Counted from the first letter of the stretch, positions 25,335-33,461 are shown. The stretch: 34,263 nucleotides of DNA from Acetobacteraceae bacterium (GCA_947476855.1 CANJSR010000006.1:1-34263); one strand, 5' to 3'. The notes: generated by a model not told the origin, from the letters alone. A program made the numbers and translations.

Positions 25335-26579
25335 ATGTCCGCCAGCGTCCACGACACGTCCAGCGTTGAAACGCGGGCGTCATGGGTTGTCGCGATCGTC
25401 GCGCTGATCATCCTCGCCGTCGCCTATGGGGCGCCGCTGATCACGGCCATCGCCCTGAAACCGATCGCCGCCGATCTCGGCACCCAGCGATCCGAGCCCG
25501 CGCTCGCCAGTTCGCTCGCCTATCTGGGCGCCGGCAGCGGCGGCATCCTGATGGGCTATCTGACCGAGCGCATCGGCATCCGCTGGATCGTCATGTTCGG
25601 CGCGGTGATGATCGCCTGCGGGACGGCGCTGTCGGCCTCGGGCGGCCTCACCGAACTCTACATCGGCCACGCCGTCTTCATGGGCGCGCTCGGCGCCGCC
25701 TGCATGTTCTCCCCGATCATGACCTATGTCAGCCGGTGGTTCGACCGGCGGCGGGGGACGGCGATCGCGTTGATCTCCTCGGGCCAGTACATCGCGGGCG
25801 TGATCTGGCCGACCTCGATCCAGTTGGCGGTCGAGTATTGGGGCTGGCGCCAGGCGATGACCTGGTTCGGTATCCTGGTCGCCGTCGTTGTCGTGCCCCT
25901 GGCCGGGATTTTCCTGAGGCCGCCGCCCCAGGCCCCGGCCACCAGCTTCGCGCATCACGGCCCGCCCAAGGGAACCCGGGTCGCCGGCTTCAGCCCGAAC
26001 GTGGCGCTGGGCCTGCTGTCCTTCGCGATCTTCTGCTGCTGCATGACGATGTCGATGCCGATGCAGCATCTGGTCTCCTTCTGCGGAGACCTCGGGATCG
26101 GCGCCACCCACGGCGCGGTCATGCTGTCCGTCCTGATGGGCAGCGCCTTCCTCGCGCGCCAGTTCTGGGGCTGGCTGTCCGACAAGGTCGGCGGTCTCCG
26201 CACCATCCTCTTCGGCTCGATCGCCCAGGCTATCGCGATGTCGGGCTTTCTGGTGACGCAGAACGAGATCGGGCTGTTCACCGTCTCCGCCGCCTTCGGC
26301 CTCGGGTACGCCGGCCTGATCCCGGCCTATATCCTGACCGCCCGCGCCGTCTATCCGGTGACCGAGGCAAGCTGGCGCGTCCCCATCATCATGTTCGCCG
26401 GCCTGCTGGGCATGGCGGGCGGCGGCTGGACCGCGGGCATCCTGTATGACCACTTCGGCAGTTACAGCCATGCCTTCGCCGGCGGCGTCGGTTTCAATCT
26501 GCTCAATCTGGTGGTGATCCTGCCGATGGTGATCCGCGAAGCCACGGGCCGGCGTGCTATCATCGAGGGACGGGCATGA
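25335..26579 (+). CDS. MFS transporter (copy 1 of a tandem pair)
   Basis: Twelve-helix major facilitator of 414 residues from the ATG at 25335 (the frame is open back to 25197, inside the terminator, so that start is rejected). The loop 2-3 motif is GYLTERIGIRW and the matching mid-protein loop is FWGWLSDKVGG. YVSRWFDRRRGTAIALISSG before helix 5 is common in the OFA/MCT-like group that carries organic acids or anions. The substrate is unknown. It overlaps the next MFS gene by four bases (ATGA). Confidence 0.88.
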   Translation: MSASVHDTSSVETRASWVVAIVALIILAVAYGAPLITAIALKPIAADLGTQRSEPALASSLAYLGAGSGGILMGYLTERIGIRWIVMFGAVMIACGTALSASGGLTELYIGHAVFMGALGAACMFSPIMTYVSRWFDRRRGTAIALISSGQYIAGVIWPTSIQLAVEYWGWRQAMTWFGILVAVVVVPLAGIFLRPPPQAPATSFAHHGPPKGTRVAGFSPNVALGLLSFAIFCCCMTMSMPMQHLVSFCGDLGIGATHGAVMLSVLMGSAFLARQFWGWLSDKVGGLRTILFGSIAQAIAMSGFLVTQNEIGLFTVSAAFGLGYAGLIPAYILTARAVYPVTEASWRVPIIMFAGLLGMAGGGWTAGILYDHFGSYSHAFAGGVGFNLLNLVVILPMVIREATGRRAIIEGRA

Positions 26580-27808
26580 CCGCGACCAGACCATCACACA
26601 CCGTCGAGACCCGGGAGTCCTGGGTCGTCGCGACGATCGCCCTGATCGTCCTGACCATGTCCTATGGCGCGCCCATGGTGACGGTCATCGCGCTGAAGCC
26701 GATCGCCGAGGACTTCGCGACCACCCGGTCCGCCCCCGCGCTGGCGATCTCGCTCACCTATCTCGGCGCGGGGCTGGGCGGGATCGCCATGGGCTGGCTG
26801 GCCGAACGGATCGGCACGCGGCTGGTCGTCATGGGCTGCGGGAGCATGATCGCCCTCGGCCTGGTGCTGGCCTCGTTCGGAGGCCTCTACACGCTCTACG
26901 CCAGCAACCTGCTGCTGATCGGACTGCTGGGCGCGGCGGGGATGTTCGCCCCGCTGATGACCTACGTGACCCGCTGGTTCGACCGCAGGCGCGGGTCGGC
27001 CGTGGCGCTGATTTCCTCGGGTCAGTACGTGGCCGGCGCGGTCTGGCCGTCGGTGTTCCAGTTCGGCATCAACGGCGCCGGCTGGCGCACCACCATGCTG
27101 GTCTTCGGTATCGTGGTGGCGGTCATCATCGTGCCGCTCGCCGCGATCTTCCTGCGCCAGCCGCCCGAAACCCCCGCCGCCGCCTCCGACATCAGCGCCT
27201 CCCATGCCCGGTCCGCGCTCGGCCTGCCTTCCGGCCTGGTCATGAGCATGCTGGCCTCGGCCGTCTTCCTGTGCTGCGTGACCATGTCCATGCCGCAGGC
27301 CCATCTGGTCGCGATGTGCTCCGACCTGGGGATTGGCGCGACGCAGGGGGCCATCATGCTCTCGGTCCTGCTGGGCTCCGCCTTCGTCTCCCGCCAGTTC
27401 TGGGGCTGGCTGTCCGACCGGCTGGGGGGATTGCCGACCATCCTCTATGCCTCCGCCGGGCAGGCGATCGCGATGGCGGGGTTCCTCGTGACTCAGGATG
27501 AGATCGGGCTGTTCACCGTCTCGGCGGTCTTCGGCCTGGGCTTCGGCGGCCTGATCCCTGGCTATGTCCTGGCGATCCGCGACCTGTTCCCCGCGGCCGA
27601 GGCCGGATGGCGCATTCCCCTGGTCCTGTTCCCCGGATCGATCGGCATGGCGGCGGGAGGCTGGATCGCCGGCGCAATGTATGATGTGTTCGGCACCTAT
27701 GGGCCGGGCTTCGCCGTCGGCGTCCTGGCCAATGTGGTCAATCTGATGCTGATCGGGACCTTGGTGCTGCGCCAGCGGTCGCGGCGCCTGGTCTCGGTCT
27801 ATAGCTGA
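26576..27808 (+). CDS. MFS transporter (copy 2 of a tandem pair)
   Basis: Twelve-helix carrier of 410 residues, plainly paralogous to the preceding gene throughout: GWLAERIGTRLVV in loop 2-3, YVTRWFDRRRGSAVALISSG, FWGWLSDRLGGLPTILYAS and the AGFLVTQDEIGLFTVSAVFG segment all have close equivalents. Its start overlaps the first copy's stop. Two co-translated MFS proteins of equal size could work as a heteromer or simply be a tandem duplication with different substrates. Confidence 0.88.
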   Translation: MTATRPSHTVETRESWVVATIALIVLTMSYGAPMVTVIALKPIAEDFATTRSAPALAISLTYLGAGLGGIAMGWLAERIGTRLVVMGCGSMIALGLVLASFGGLYTLYASNLLLIGLLGAAGMFAPLMTYVTRWFDRRRGSAVALISSGQYVAGAVWPSVFQFGINGAGWRTTMLVFGIVVAVIIVPLAAIFLRQPPETPAAASDISASHARSALGLPSGLVMSMLASAVFLCCVTMSMPQAHLVAMCSDLGIGATQGAIMLSVLLGSAFVSRQFWGWLSDRLGGLPTILYASAGQAIAMAGFLVTQDEIGLFTVSAVFGLGFGGLIPGYVLAIRDLFPAAEAGWRIPLVLFPGSIGMAAGGWIAGAMYDVFGTYGPGFAVGVLANVVNLMLIGTLVLRQRSRRLVSVYS

Positions 27809-27819
27809 CGGAGTATGCG

Positions 27820-28638
27820 GTGCCGGCCTTCATCTGCGCGACCTGCGGGACGCATTACCCGGTTACCGACATGCCGCCGGCGGGCTGCACCCTGTGCCAG
27901 GATCCGCGCTTCGGCGTGAACCCGGCCGGGCAGGCCTGGACCACCCTGCCGGAAATGCGGCAATCCCATTTTACTACCTTCCGCCGGCTGGAGCCGGGGC
28001 TGATGGGCGTCGGCGTCCAACCCCATTTCGGCTTCGGCCAGCGTGCCCTGCTGCTGCGCACCACCCACGGCAACATCCTGTGGGACTGCCCGCCTTTCCT
28101 CGATGATGCCACGACGACCATCGTCAATGCCCTGGGAGGCGTCGCCGCCATCGCCCTGTCGAGCCCGATCGGCTACGGCGCCATGGTGGACTGGAGCCAT
28201 GCCTTCGGCAGCGTCCCCATCTACATCCACGCCGCGGACAGGAAGTTCGTCCCACGCCTCGATTCCGCGGTCGTGTTCTGGGAGGACAACGCGGTCGAGG
28301 TCCTGGCCGGGATCACCCTGATCCGCTGCGGCGGGCAGTTCGACGGCGCGAGCGTGCTGCACTGGGCGCCGGGCGCAAGCGGGCAGGGGGTGCTGATGGT
28401 GGGCGATACGCTCCGCATCCATCCCGACCGCCAGGTCGGCTTCATGCGGAGCCACGCGAACGGCATTCCGCTGGACACCGAAACCGTCCTGCGGATCGGG
28501 GAACTGATGGCAGACCTGCCGTTCGAGGTGATGTACGGCGGCACCTGGGACCGCGTCATCCAGCACAACGCCCGGTCTGTCCTCGCCCGGTCCGTCCGGC
28601 GCCATGTCGACGCGGTGGGCATGCCCACGATGCTCTGA
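27820..28638 (+). CDS. Metallo-beta-lactamase-fold protein with an N-terminal Cys4 motif and missing metal ligands
   Basis: Protein of 272 residues starting at a GTG at 27820; GGAG at 27810-27813 is six bases upstream. The N-terminus has CATC (Cys6, Cys9) and CTLC (Cys23, Cys26), a small zinc-ribbon-like knuckle. The rest follows a metallo-hydrolase family I know as having the core AIAISHPHYY, the metal-binding region, and RCGGHF. Here those segments read AIALSSPIGYGAMVDW (112-125), with Ser115 and Ile117 in the His positions, and RCGGQF with Gln173 for His. GDT (195-197) is kept. The fold is probably intact but the metal site is likely lost or altered. It lies 11 bases after the MFS pair and is probably co-transcribed with it. 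Confidence 0.75.
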   Translation: MPAFICATCGTHYPVTDMPPAGCTLCQDPRFGVNPAGQAWTTLPEMRQSHFTTFRRLEPGLMGVGVQPHFGFGQRALLLRTTHGNILWDCPPFLDDATTTIVNALGGVAAIALSSPIGYGAMVDWSHAFGSVPIYIHAADRKFVPRLDSAVVFWEDNAVEVLAGITLIRCGGQFDGASVLHWAPGASGQGVLMVGDTLRIHPDRQVGFMRSHANGIPLDTETVLRIGELMADLPFEVMYGGTWDRVIQHNARSVLARSVRRHVDAVGMPTML

Positions 28639-28723
28639 TGGGCGGGTCTTGAACCAGCCCCTCGCGGGGATCATGCTCTCTGGAGACTGGTCCGCCGACA
28701 ACCGCTCTCGGGAGACATCCGCC

Positions 28724-29791
28724 ATGAACGACGCGGCTACACGCCCCGCCATCCCCCGCCCGCTGATCGAGGGGCCATCCGCCTGGTTCGGCCCCGATCT
28801 CGCGAAACGGCCCGAGGAATGGGTCTATACTCTCTCCGCCATCGAACTGGCCGAGATCGACGTCGCGATCCAGGGCATCGCCGGCCGCGACCTCGCCGAC
28901 ATCCGCCGCCCCCACTTCCCCCTCCCCACGCTCGGCCCCGTCCTGGACCGGCTGCGCGGCGATGTCCTGAACGGGCGCGGCTTCGTATTGCTGCGCGGCC
29001 TGCCGGTCGGATCGCACGACGTCGCCTGGAGCGCGGCAGCCTATTGGGGGATCGGCACGTATTTCGGCAACGCGCGGTCCCAGAACGCCAAGGGCCATCT
29101 GCTCGGGCATGTCCGCGACATGGGCCTGTCGTCCAAGGACCCCAATGTCCGCATCTACCAGACGACCGAGCGGCAGAACTTCCACACGGACAGTTGTGAC
29201 ATCGTCTGCCTGCTGTGCCTGAAGACGGCGCGGGAAGGGGGGCTGTCGTCGCTCACGAGTTCCATGACCGTCTACAACGTGATGGCCCAACGCCGTCCCG
29301 ACCTGGTCCGCCGCCTGTTCCAGCCGCTGCCCACCGACCGGCGCGGAGAGGTTCCAGTGGGCAAGAAGCCCTACTTCTTCACGCCCGTCTACAATGACTA
29401 CGAAGGCTATCTGTCGGCGATCTACGCGCCGCACTACGTCCGGTCCTCGCAACGGTTCCCCGAGGCGCCGCGCCTGACCGACGATGACCTGCGCGCGCTG
29501 GACCTGTTCGATTCGCTGGCGGAAGACCCTGCGCTGCGTCTGGATATGGAGCTGCGTCCAGGAGACATCCAGTTTGTCCACAACCACACGATCCTGCACG
29601 ACCGCACCGCCTTCGTGGATTGGCCGGAACCGGAACGGAAGCGTCATCTGCTCCGCCTGTGGCTCGCGGCACCGGGCGCACGTCCGCTGCCCGATGCCTA
29701 TGCTGAACGCTACGGCAGCGTGACCATCGGTGATCGCGGGGGCATCATCTGCAAGGACACGAAGCTCCACGCGCCATTGGAGCCTGTGTAG
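28724..29791 (+). CDS. TauD/TfdA-like Fe(II)/2-oxoglutarate-dependent dioxygenase
   Basis: Cytoplasmic oxygenase of 355 residues. The iron triad is visible: His154 and Asp156 in NFHTDSCDIVCLLCL and distal His292 in HNHTILHDRTAFVDW; an Arg for the 2-oxoglutarate carboxylate lies in KRHLLRLWL. The start at 28724 is set by GGAG at 28711-28714; a longer frame from 28604 overlaps the preceding gene and is rejected. The family hydroxylates small organic acids, taurine, amino acids and similar compounds; the substrate here is unknown. It ends the plus-strand run that begins with the MFS pair and is followed at once by a terminator hairpin. Confidence 0.88.
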   Translation: MNDAATRPAIPRPLIEGPSAWFGPDLAKRPEEWVYTLSAIELAEIDVAIQGIAGRDLADIRRPHFPLPTLGPVLDRLRGDVLNGRGFVLLRGLPVGSHDVAWSAAAYWGIGTYFGNARSQNAKGHLLGHVRDMGLSSKDPNVRIYQTTERQNFHTDSCDIVCLLCLKTAREGGLSSLTSSMTVYNVMAQRRPDLVRRLFQPLPTDRRGEVPVGKKPYFFTPVYNDYEGYLSAIYAPHYVRSSQRFPEAPRLTDDDLRALDLFDSLAEDPALRLDMELRPGDIQFVHNHTILHDRTAFVDWPEPERKRHLLRLWLAAPGARPLPDAYAERYGSVTIGDRGGIICKDTKLHAPLEPV

Positions 29792-29796
29792 GGTGA

Positions 29797-29828
29797 ATGG
29801 CCCTCCCGCACAGCGGCGGGAGGGCCAT
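29797..29828. terminator. 13-bp bidirectional hairpin between convergent genes
   Basis: ATGGCCCTCCCGC (29797-29809) and GCGGGAGGGCCAT (29816-29828) pair perfectly with a six-base loop. It starts five bases after the dioxygenase stop and ends eight bases before the minus-strand lipoprotein stop, so it can serve both. No long T-run follows on either side. Confidence 0.7.
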
Positions 29829-29836
29829 GCAGATCG

Positions 29837-30319
29837 TCAGGAACGATAGCCGGGCGGCGGCGCGTACACCGGCTGGGCGGGCACGAAGCCCGGCACTTGG
29901 TTGCCGCGCGAATACATGCACTGTGAGAACCCGATGTCGTAGCGCTGCTGGATCGTCATGTTCGCCCGGTCAGACTGCATGGCGCCGATCCCGGCCCCGC
30001 CCAGCGCGCCCGAGCCAGCGCCGATGCCGGCGCCGATGCCGGCCGCCCCGCTCGCGCTGCCGATCGCCGCACCCAGGCCCGCGCCCAGCGCCGTGGTCAG
30101 GGCGGCGGCTCCAACGGCCCGCATGTTCGCGTTCTCCGCCTGGCCGGCGACCTGGCCTTCCGCGTACTGCTTGCACAGCAGTTGATCGGCCTGGAACACG
30201 TCGAACGGCTTGCCCGGGGCCGGCATGACCGCGACCGTCGGACCCAACGGGGTCTGCGCGCAGGCCGCGAGGAGAAGAACCGGACCGAGGAGGGCGACGA
30301 TCGCCTTGTTTCGTTGCAT
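29837..30319 (-). CDS. Glycine-zipper lipoprotein
   Basis: Predicted lipoprotein of 160 residues from the ATG at 30319. The signal ends LLGPVLLLAAC with the lipobox cysteine at residue 20. A long Gly/Ala region (ALGAGLGAAIGSASGAAG, then IGAGIGAGSGALGGAG) is a glycine-zipper of the kind that inserts in or packs against the outer membrane. The tail is Pro/Tyr-rich (PAQPVYAPPPGYRS). The frame extends upstream to 30580, but that would overlap the neighbour and lose the lipobox. It lies 11 bases after the Gly/Trp-rich gene and is likely co-expressed with it. The function is unknown beyond a cell-envelope role. Confidence 0.8.
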   Translation of the reverse strand: MQRNKAIVALLGPVLLLAACAQTPLGPTVAVMPAPGKPFDVFQADQLLCKQYAEGQVAGQAENANMRAVGAAALTTALGAGLGAAIGSASGAAGIGAGIGAGSGALGGAGIGAMQSDRANMTIQQRYDIGFSQCMYSRGNQVPGFVPAQPVYAPPPGYRS

Positions 30320-30330
30320 TTCAAACGTCC

Positions 30331-30765
30331 TTATCGGGGCTGTGTCGCGGATTGTTCCCGCCACGGCCCATTGCAGGTGGTCACGTTCGGATAATAGCCC
30401 GATGGGTTGTCGCACCAATAGACGAATTCCGCCGGCGGCTGGCTGTATGTCACCGCGGGCGGACCCGGAACGACTACGACCGGTGGCGCCCAGGCTCGTG
30501 GCGGAACCGCGACCACGGGGGGCGCGTAGTACGGCCGATAGGGACTGCCGGCATAGGGGTAGGCGCGATAGCCATCCCATCCCGGCTCACCCCATCCTGG
30601 CCCACCCCAACCAAGCGCACCCCATCCGGGGCCGCCCGGTCCGGCTCCGCAACAGCCTCGCCCCGCCCGTCCGCCACGCCATTCGCCGCCCCACCGCTCC
30701 TGCGACTGCGCGGGGGCGGCAAGGGTGATCGCAACGGCGGCAAGCAGGCAGAGGCGGACCGGCAT
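30331..30765 (-). CDS. Exported Gly/Trp/Pro-rich protein of unknown function
   Basis: Protein of 144 residues with a Sec signal (MPVRLCLLAAVAITLAAPAQ, cut near SQ|ER). A low-complexity middle carries repeats of the type GGPGWG, LGWGGPGWGEPGW, then Tyr/Pro-rich YAGSPYRPYYAPP. The C-terminus VYWCDNPSGYYPNVTTCNGP resembles a compact two-cysteine motif (CD.P.GYYP.V..C.g.W) found in many small exported proteobacterial proteins, which I recognise without knowing a function. It pairs with the lipoprotein downstream and is probably an envelope protein. Confidence 0.75.
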   Translation of the reverse strand: MPVRLCLLAAVAITLAAPAQSQERWGGEWRGGRAGRGCCGAGPGGPGWGALGWGGPGWGEPGWDGYRAYPYAGSPYRPYYAPPVVAVPPRAWAPPVVVVPGPPAVTYSQPPAEFVYWCDNPSGYYPNVTTCNGPWREQSATQPR

Positions 30766-30861
30766 GGTCGGGCTATCCAGGAACGCCGGTCAGCCTAGCG
30801 ACGAATGGTTAAGCGAAGGTGAACGGAACGGCGGATTCTCGACCGTCCCGATCCTGCGCCG

Positions 30862-31257
30862 CTAAAGCTTGTCCGCTCCGGCCCGGGCGCAGTCCTCATC
30901 CTCCTGCGCGGTGCCGCCGCCCACGCCGCAGGCCCCGACCACGACGCCATCCCGCAGGATCGGCACGCCGCCCTGGCCCATGATCATATGCCCGCCCTCG
31001 GCCGCCTGGATCCCGCGCAGCGTCGGATGCTCCGCCCTCGCCGTCAGGTCCCCGCTGGGCCGCCCGAACGCCGCCGAGGCGATGGCCTTCCCTTGGCTGC
31101 CATACACGGCGGCCCAGATCGCGTTGTCCATCCGTTGGAAGGCCAGCAGCCGCCCGCCGGAATCACACACGGCCACACAGACGCCGATCTTCAGTTCCCG
31201 GGCCTTCGCGATGGCCCCGGCGATCACGCGGTTGGCCTCATCAAGCGTCAGAGCCAT
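30862..31257 (-). CDS. GlcG/HbpS-like haem-binding family protein
   Basis: Small protein of 131 residues. AAGGA (31270-31266) lies eight bases before the ATG at 31257, giving a start MALTLDEANRVIAGAIAKA; a longer frame from 31362 is less likely. The segments VAVCDSGGRLLAFQRMDNA, GSQGKAIASAAFGRPSGDL and VVGACGVGGGTAQEDEDCA are characteristic of the GlcG/HbpS family (formerly DUF336). Members bind haem or act as accessory proteins in glycolate and diol pathways; most have no assigned role. No signal peptide is present. It follows lspA on the same strand after 117 bases. Confidence 0.88.
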   Translation of the reverse strand: MALTLDEANRVIAGAIAKARELKIGVCVAVCDSGGRLLAFQRMDNAIWAAVYGSQGKAIASAAFGRPSGDLTARAEHPTLRGIQAAEGGHMIMGQGGVPILRDGVVVGACGVGGGTAQEDEDCARAGADKL

Positions 31258-31283
31258 GATCCCATTCCTTGTCCTGGACGTTG

Positions 31284-31304
31284 CCGGCCCAGCGCGCGGG
31301 CCGG
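31284..31304. repeat. 7-bp hairpin between lspA and the GlcG-like gene
   Basis: CCGGCCC (31284-31290) and GGGCCGG (31298-31304) form a perfect stem with a seven-base loop in the 117-base gap. No T-tract follows on the minus strand, so it is a weak terminator candidate or an intercistronic stem. Confidence 0.3.
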
Positions 31305-31374
31305 AGAGAACCGCGCCATCGCGGTCCCTCGGCACGGTCGCCCGGCTTGGCGCCGACGGCAAGGTACGGACGGC

Positions 31375-31878
31375 TCATGCGGCCGGAGCGGTCCGCCTTG
31401 GCCACTGGCTGTCGATGATCAGCGCGACCACCCCGCAGACGATCGCCGCGTCCGCCACGTTGAACACGTACCAGGAGAACTCCCCCCAGGGCGTATCGAC
31501 ATGGGCATGGATGAAGTCCACCACGGCCCCGAACCGCAGGCGGTCGATCACATTGCCGATCGCCCCGCCCACGATGGCGCCGATCGCGATGGCGGCCATC
31601 CGGCTCTCGGCCCGCCGCAGCCAGACCCCTAGCGCGGCGACGACCACCAGCGAAATCGCGGTCAGCACCAGATAACCCCAGTCCCCAAAACCCGACAGCA
31701 GGCCGAACGTCACGCCCGTGTTCCACACCATTGTCAGGCTGAGGACAGGCAGCAGCACGACCTGGCGCAGGAACGGCAGGTTCAGAACCTCCAGGATCCA
31801 CCATTTGCTCGCCTGGTCCGCCACGAGGATCACAACCGCGACCAGCAGCCCGATCCGGGTCGCAAGGGCCGGCGTCAT
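31375..31878 (-). CDS. lspA: Lipoprotein signal peptidase (signal peptidase II)
   Basis: Inner-membrane aspartic protease of 167 residues that removes signal peptides from prolipoproteins. Conserved blocks are present: VADQASKWW (19-27), WNTGVTFGLLSG (52-63), GGAIGNVIDRLRFGAVVDFI (104-123) with catalytic Asp121, and FNVADAAI (139-146) with catalytic Asp143. Four membrane helices fit the length. The ATG at 31878 is chosen because the longer frame from 32187 lacks family sequence. The usual upstream neighbour ileS is absent; here a non-coding spacer and the divergent ybgC follow. The predicted lipoprotein at 29837-30319 would be one of its substrates. Confidence 0.93.
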   Translation of the reverse strand: MTPALATRIGLLVAVVILVADQASKWWILEVLNLPFLRQVVLLPVLSLTMVWNTGVTFGLLSGFGDWGYLVLTAISLVVVAALGVWLRRAESRMAAIAIGAIVGGAIGNVIDRLRFGAVVDFIHAHVDTPWGEFSWYVFNVADAAIVCGVVALIIDSQWPRRTAPAA

Positions 31879-32164
31879 GGCTGAAAGCCCGATGACCGGG
31901 AAACGGGAGCATGCGTTGTCATGGGTTCTTCCTGTAGGCGGAAAGCCGCGCAAGGTCGACAACCCGTCGGGCCGATCCAAGGAATCCACCCACCGACTCG
32001 AAAGACATTGGACGGGAATCCATCCGCCGTGGCAGGCGTTGCTCCACCTTGCCCGCCGCGACGCGGGACCCCACTTCTCGGGCCTGCCCCATGCCGTCCA
32101 GCCGCCCCATCCCGCCATCCGCCCAGTGTGCCCTTCGGACCGGCGCTCTGACTGGTGGCCATGA
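31879..32164. other. Divergent spacer between lspA and ybgC
   Basis: The 286 bases hold no supported gene; frames across it are extensions of lspA or shadow readings. It should contain promoters for both directions, but I see no clear -35/-10 pair. GGAATCCA occurs twice (31981-31988 and 32015-32022), an imperfectly flanked 8-base direct repeat of uncertain meaning. Confidence 0.5.
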
Positions 32165-32187
32165 ATGACCGGTAATTCCCCGGTCAT
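32165..32187 (+). promoter_or_regulatory. Hairpin covering the ybgC start codon
   Basis: ATGACCGG (32165-32172) and CCGGTCAT (32180-32187) pair perfectly over 8 bp with a seven-base loop. The first start codon is in the 5' arm and the alternative ATG at 32186 touches the 3' end, so the fold could limit initiation. Possibly chance. Confidence 0.35.
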
Positions 32188-32620
32188 GCCCGTGGATGGC
32201 CGGCACCTCTACGGTTTGCGCGTCTACTATGAGGATACGGATGCCGGCGGGATCGTCTATCACGCGGGGTATCTCCGCTTCGCCGAACGGGGCCGGACCG
32301 AAGCCTTGCGCGATATGGGAATCCCCCATGCCGAGATGGTGGACCAGTTCAACCTCATGTTCGTGGTGCGCCATCTCGCAATCGACTATCTGAGACCCGC
32401 TCGGCTTGACGATTCGCTGACCGTTGAAACCTCGGCGCAAGAGGTGGGCGGCGCGACGGTCCTGCTGCGCCAGGACGTGGTCGGACCGAAGGGCGCCTGC
32501 GCCGAGCTTCGTGTGCGACTGGCGTGCGTGAATCCAGGGGACGGAAAACCAGGACGGATGCCGCCTCGTTGGCGGTCGGTGTTGTCGGCCATGCGCGCCG
32601 CGAGCCGGACAGGGAACTGA
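32165..32620 (+). CDS. ybgC: Tol-Pal associated acyl-CoA thioesterase
   Basis: Hot-dog-fold thioesterase of up to 151 residues, first gene of the tol cluster. RVYYEDTDAGGIVYHAGYLR with the active-site Asp, then FAERGRTEALRDMGI, is the family hallmark. YbgC cleaves acyl-CoA or acyl-ACP and associates with phospholipid enzymes in other proteobacteria. Two starts are possible: the ATG at 32165 with GGTGG five bases upstream, or the ATG at 32186 with no visible ribosome binding site; I keep the first. Both lie in a hairpin (32165-32187). tolQ follows after 16 bases. Confidence 0.9.
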   Translation: MTGNSPVMPVDGRHLYGLRVYYEDTDAGGIVYHAGYLRFAERGRTEALRDMGIPHAEMVDQFNLMFVVRHLAIDYLRPARLDDSLTVETSAQEVGGATVLLRQDVVGPKGACAELRVRLACVNPGDGKPGRMPPRWRSVLSAMRAASRTGN

Positions 32621-32636
32621 TAAAGGGAGTCCACGC

Positions 32637-33353
32637 GTGGATCGTGCGGTCGAGACGGCAAGTCTGGGAATGGCAGGGGGACACATCTCCCTCTGGGGCC
32701 TGTTCATGGACGCCGACATCGTCGTCAAGCTGGTGATGATGGGCCTTCTGGCTGCCAGCATCTGGGTCTGGGCCATCGCGTTTGAGAAGTGGATGGCGCT
32801 GCGCCGGGTCAACAAGGCCGCCGATTCGTTCGAGGACCGGTTCTGGTCCGGCGGCAGCCTGGATGACCTGTATGACCAGGAAGGCACCAATCCGGCGCAT
32901 CCCATGGCCTCGGTCTTCGCCGCCGCCATGGGCGAATGGCGCCGCTCGATGCGCGTCGCCGGGGCAGACATCGCCCATACCAGCGTGCGGGAGCGGATCG
33001 ACCGCGCCATCACCGTGACCGCGCAGCGGGAGATGGAGCGGCTGGAACGCTGGATGGTCTTCCTCGCATCCGTCGGCGCCACGGCCCCCTTCGTCGGGCT
33101 GTTCGGCACGGTCTGGGGCATCATGCGAAGCTTCTCGGCCATCGCCGCCATGCAGACGACCAACTTGGCCGTTGTCGCGCCCGGCATCGCCGAGGCGCTG
33201 TTCGCCACCGCGATCGGCCTGGTCGCCGCCATCCCGGCGGTGCTCGCCTACAACCAGATCAGCAACAGCCTCTCTCGCTTCGCCGGCCGGATGGACGCCT
33301 TCGGCAGTGAGTTCAGCGCGATCCTGTCCCGCCAGAGCGAGGAACGCGCCTGA
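32637..33353 (+). CDS. tolQ: Tol-Pal proton channel subunit TolQ
   Basis: Inner-membrane protein of 238 residues, MotA/TolQ/ExbB family, which with TolR uses the proton gradient to energise TolA during outer-membrane constriction. A GTG start at 32637 is fixed by AAAGGGAG (32622-32629), seven bases upstream. The first helix is in IVVKLVMMGLLAASIWVWAI; the cytoplasmic domain carries RAITVTAQREMERLERWMVF; the later helices include ATAPFVGLFGTVWGIMRSF and GIAEALFATAIGLVAAIPAV, both canonical. ExbB is the alternative, but the ybgC and tolR context settles TolQ. Confidence 0.95.
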   Translation: MDRAVETASLGMAGGHISLWGLFMDADIVVKLVMMGLLAASIWVWAIAFEKWMALRRVNKAADSFEDRFWSGGSLDDLYDQEGTNPAHPMASVFAAAMGEWRRSMRVAGADIAHTSVRERIDRAITVTAQREMERLERWMVFLASVGATAPFVGLFGTVWGIMRSFSAIAAMQTTNLAVVAPGIAEALFATAIGLVAAIPAVLAYNQISNSLSRFAGRMDAFGSEFSAILSRQSEERA

Positions 33354-33461
33354 TGCGGACCCAGGCCGCGCGCGCGAAAATTTTGCCACACTCCTCCGCC
33401 ATGTCGGGCCGGTATCGCGCGGCCCGCGCGCTGGGGCACGGAAAGGGGAAAGCATAGCGCC

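Noticed and set aside
31919..33232. 437-codon minus-strand frame across ybgC and tolQ
   Set aside because: It is antisense to two clearly recognised genes and shows biased, motif-free composition.
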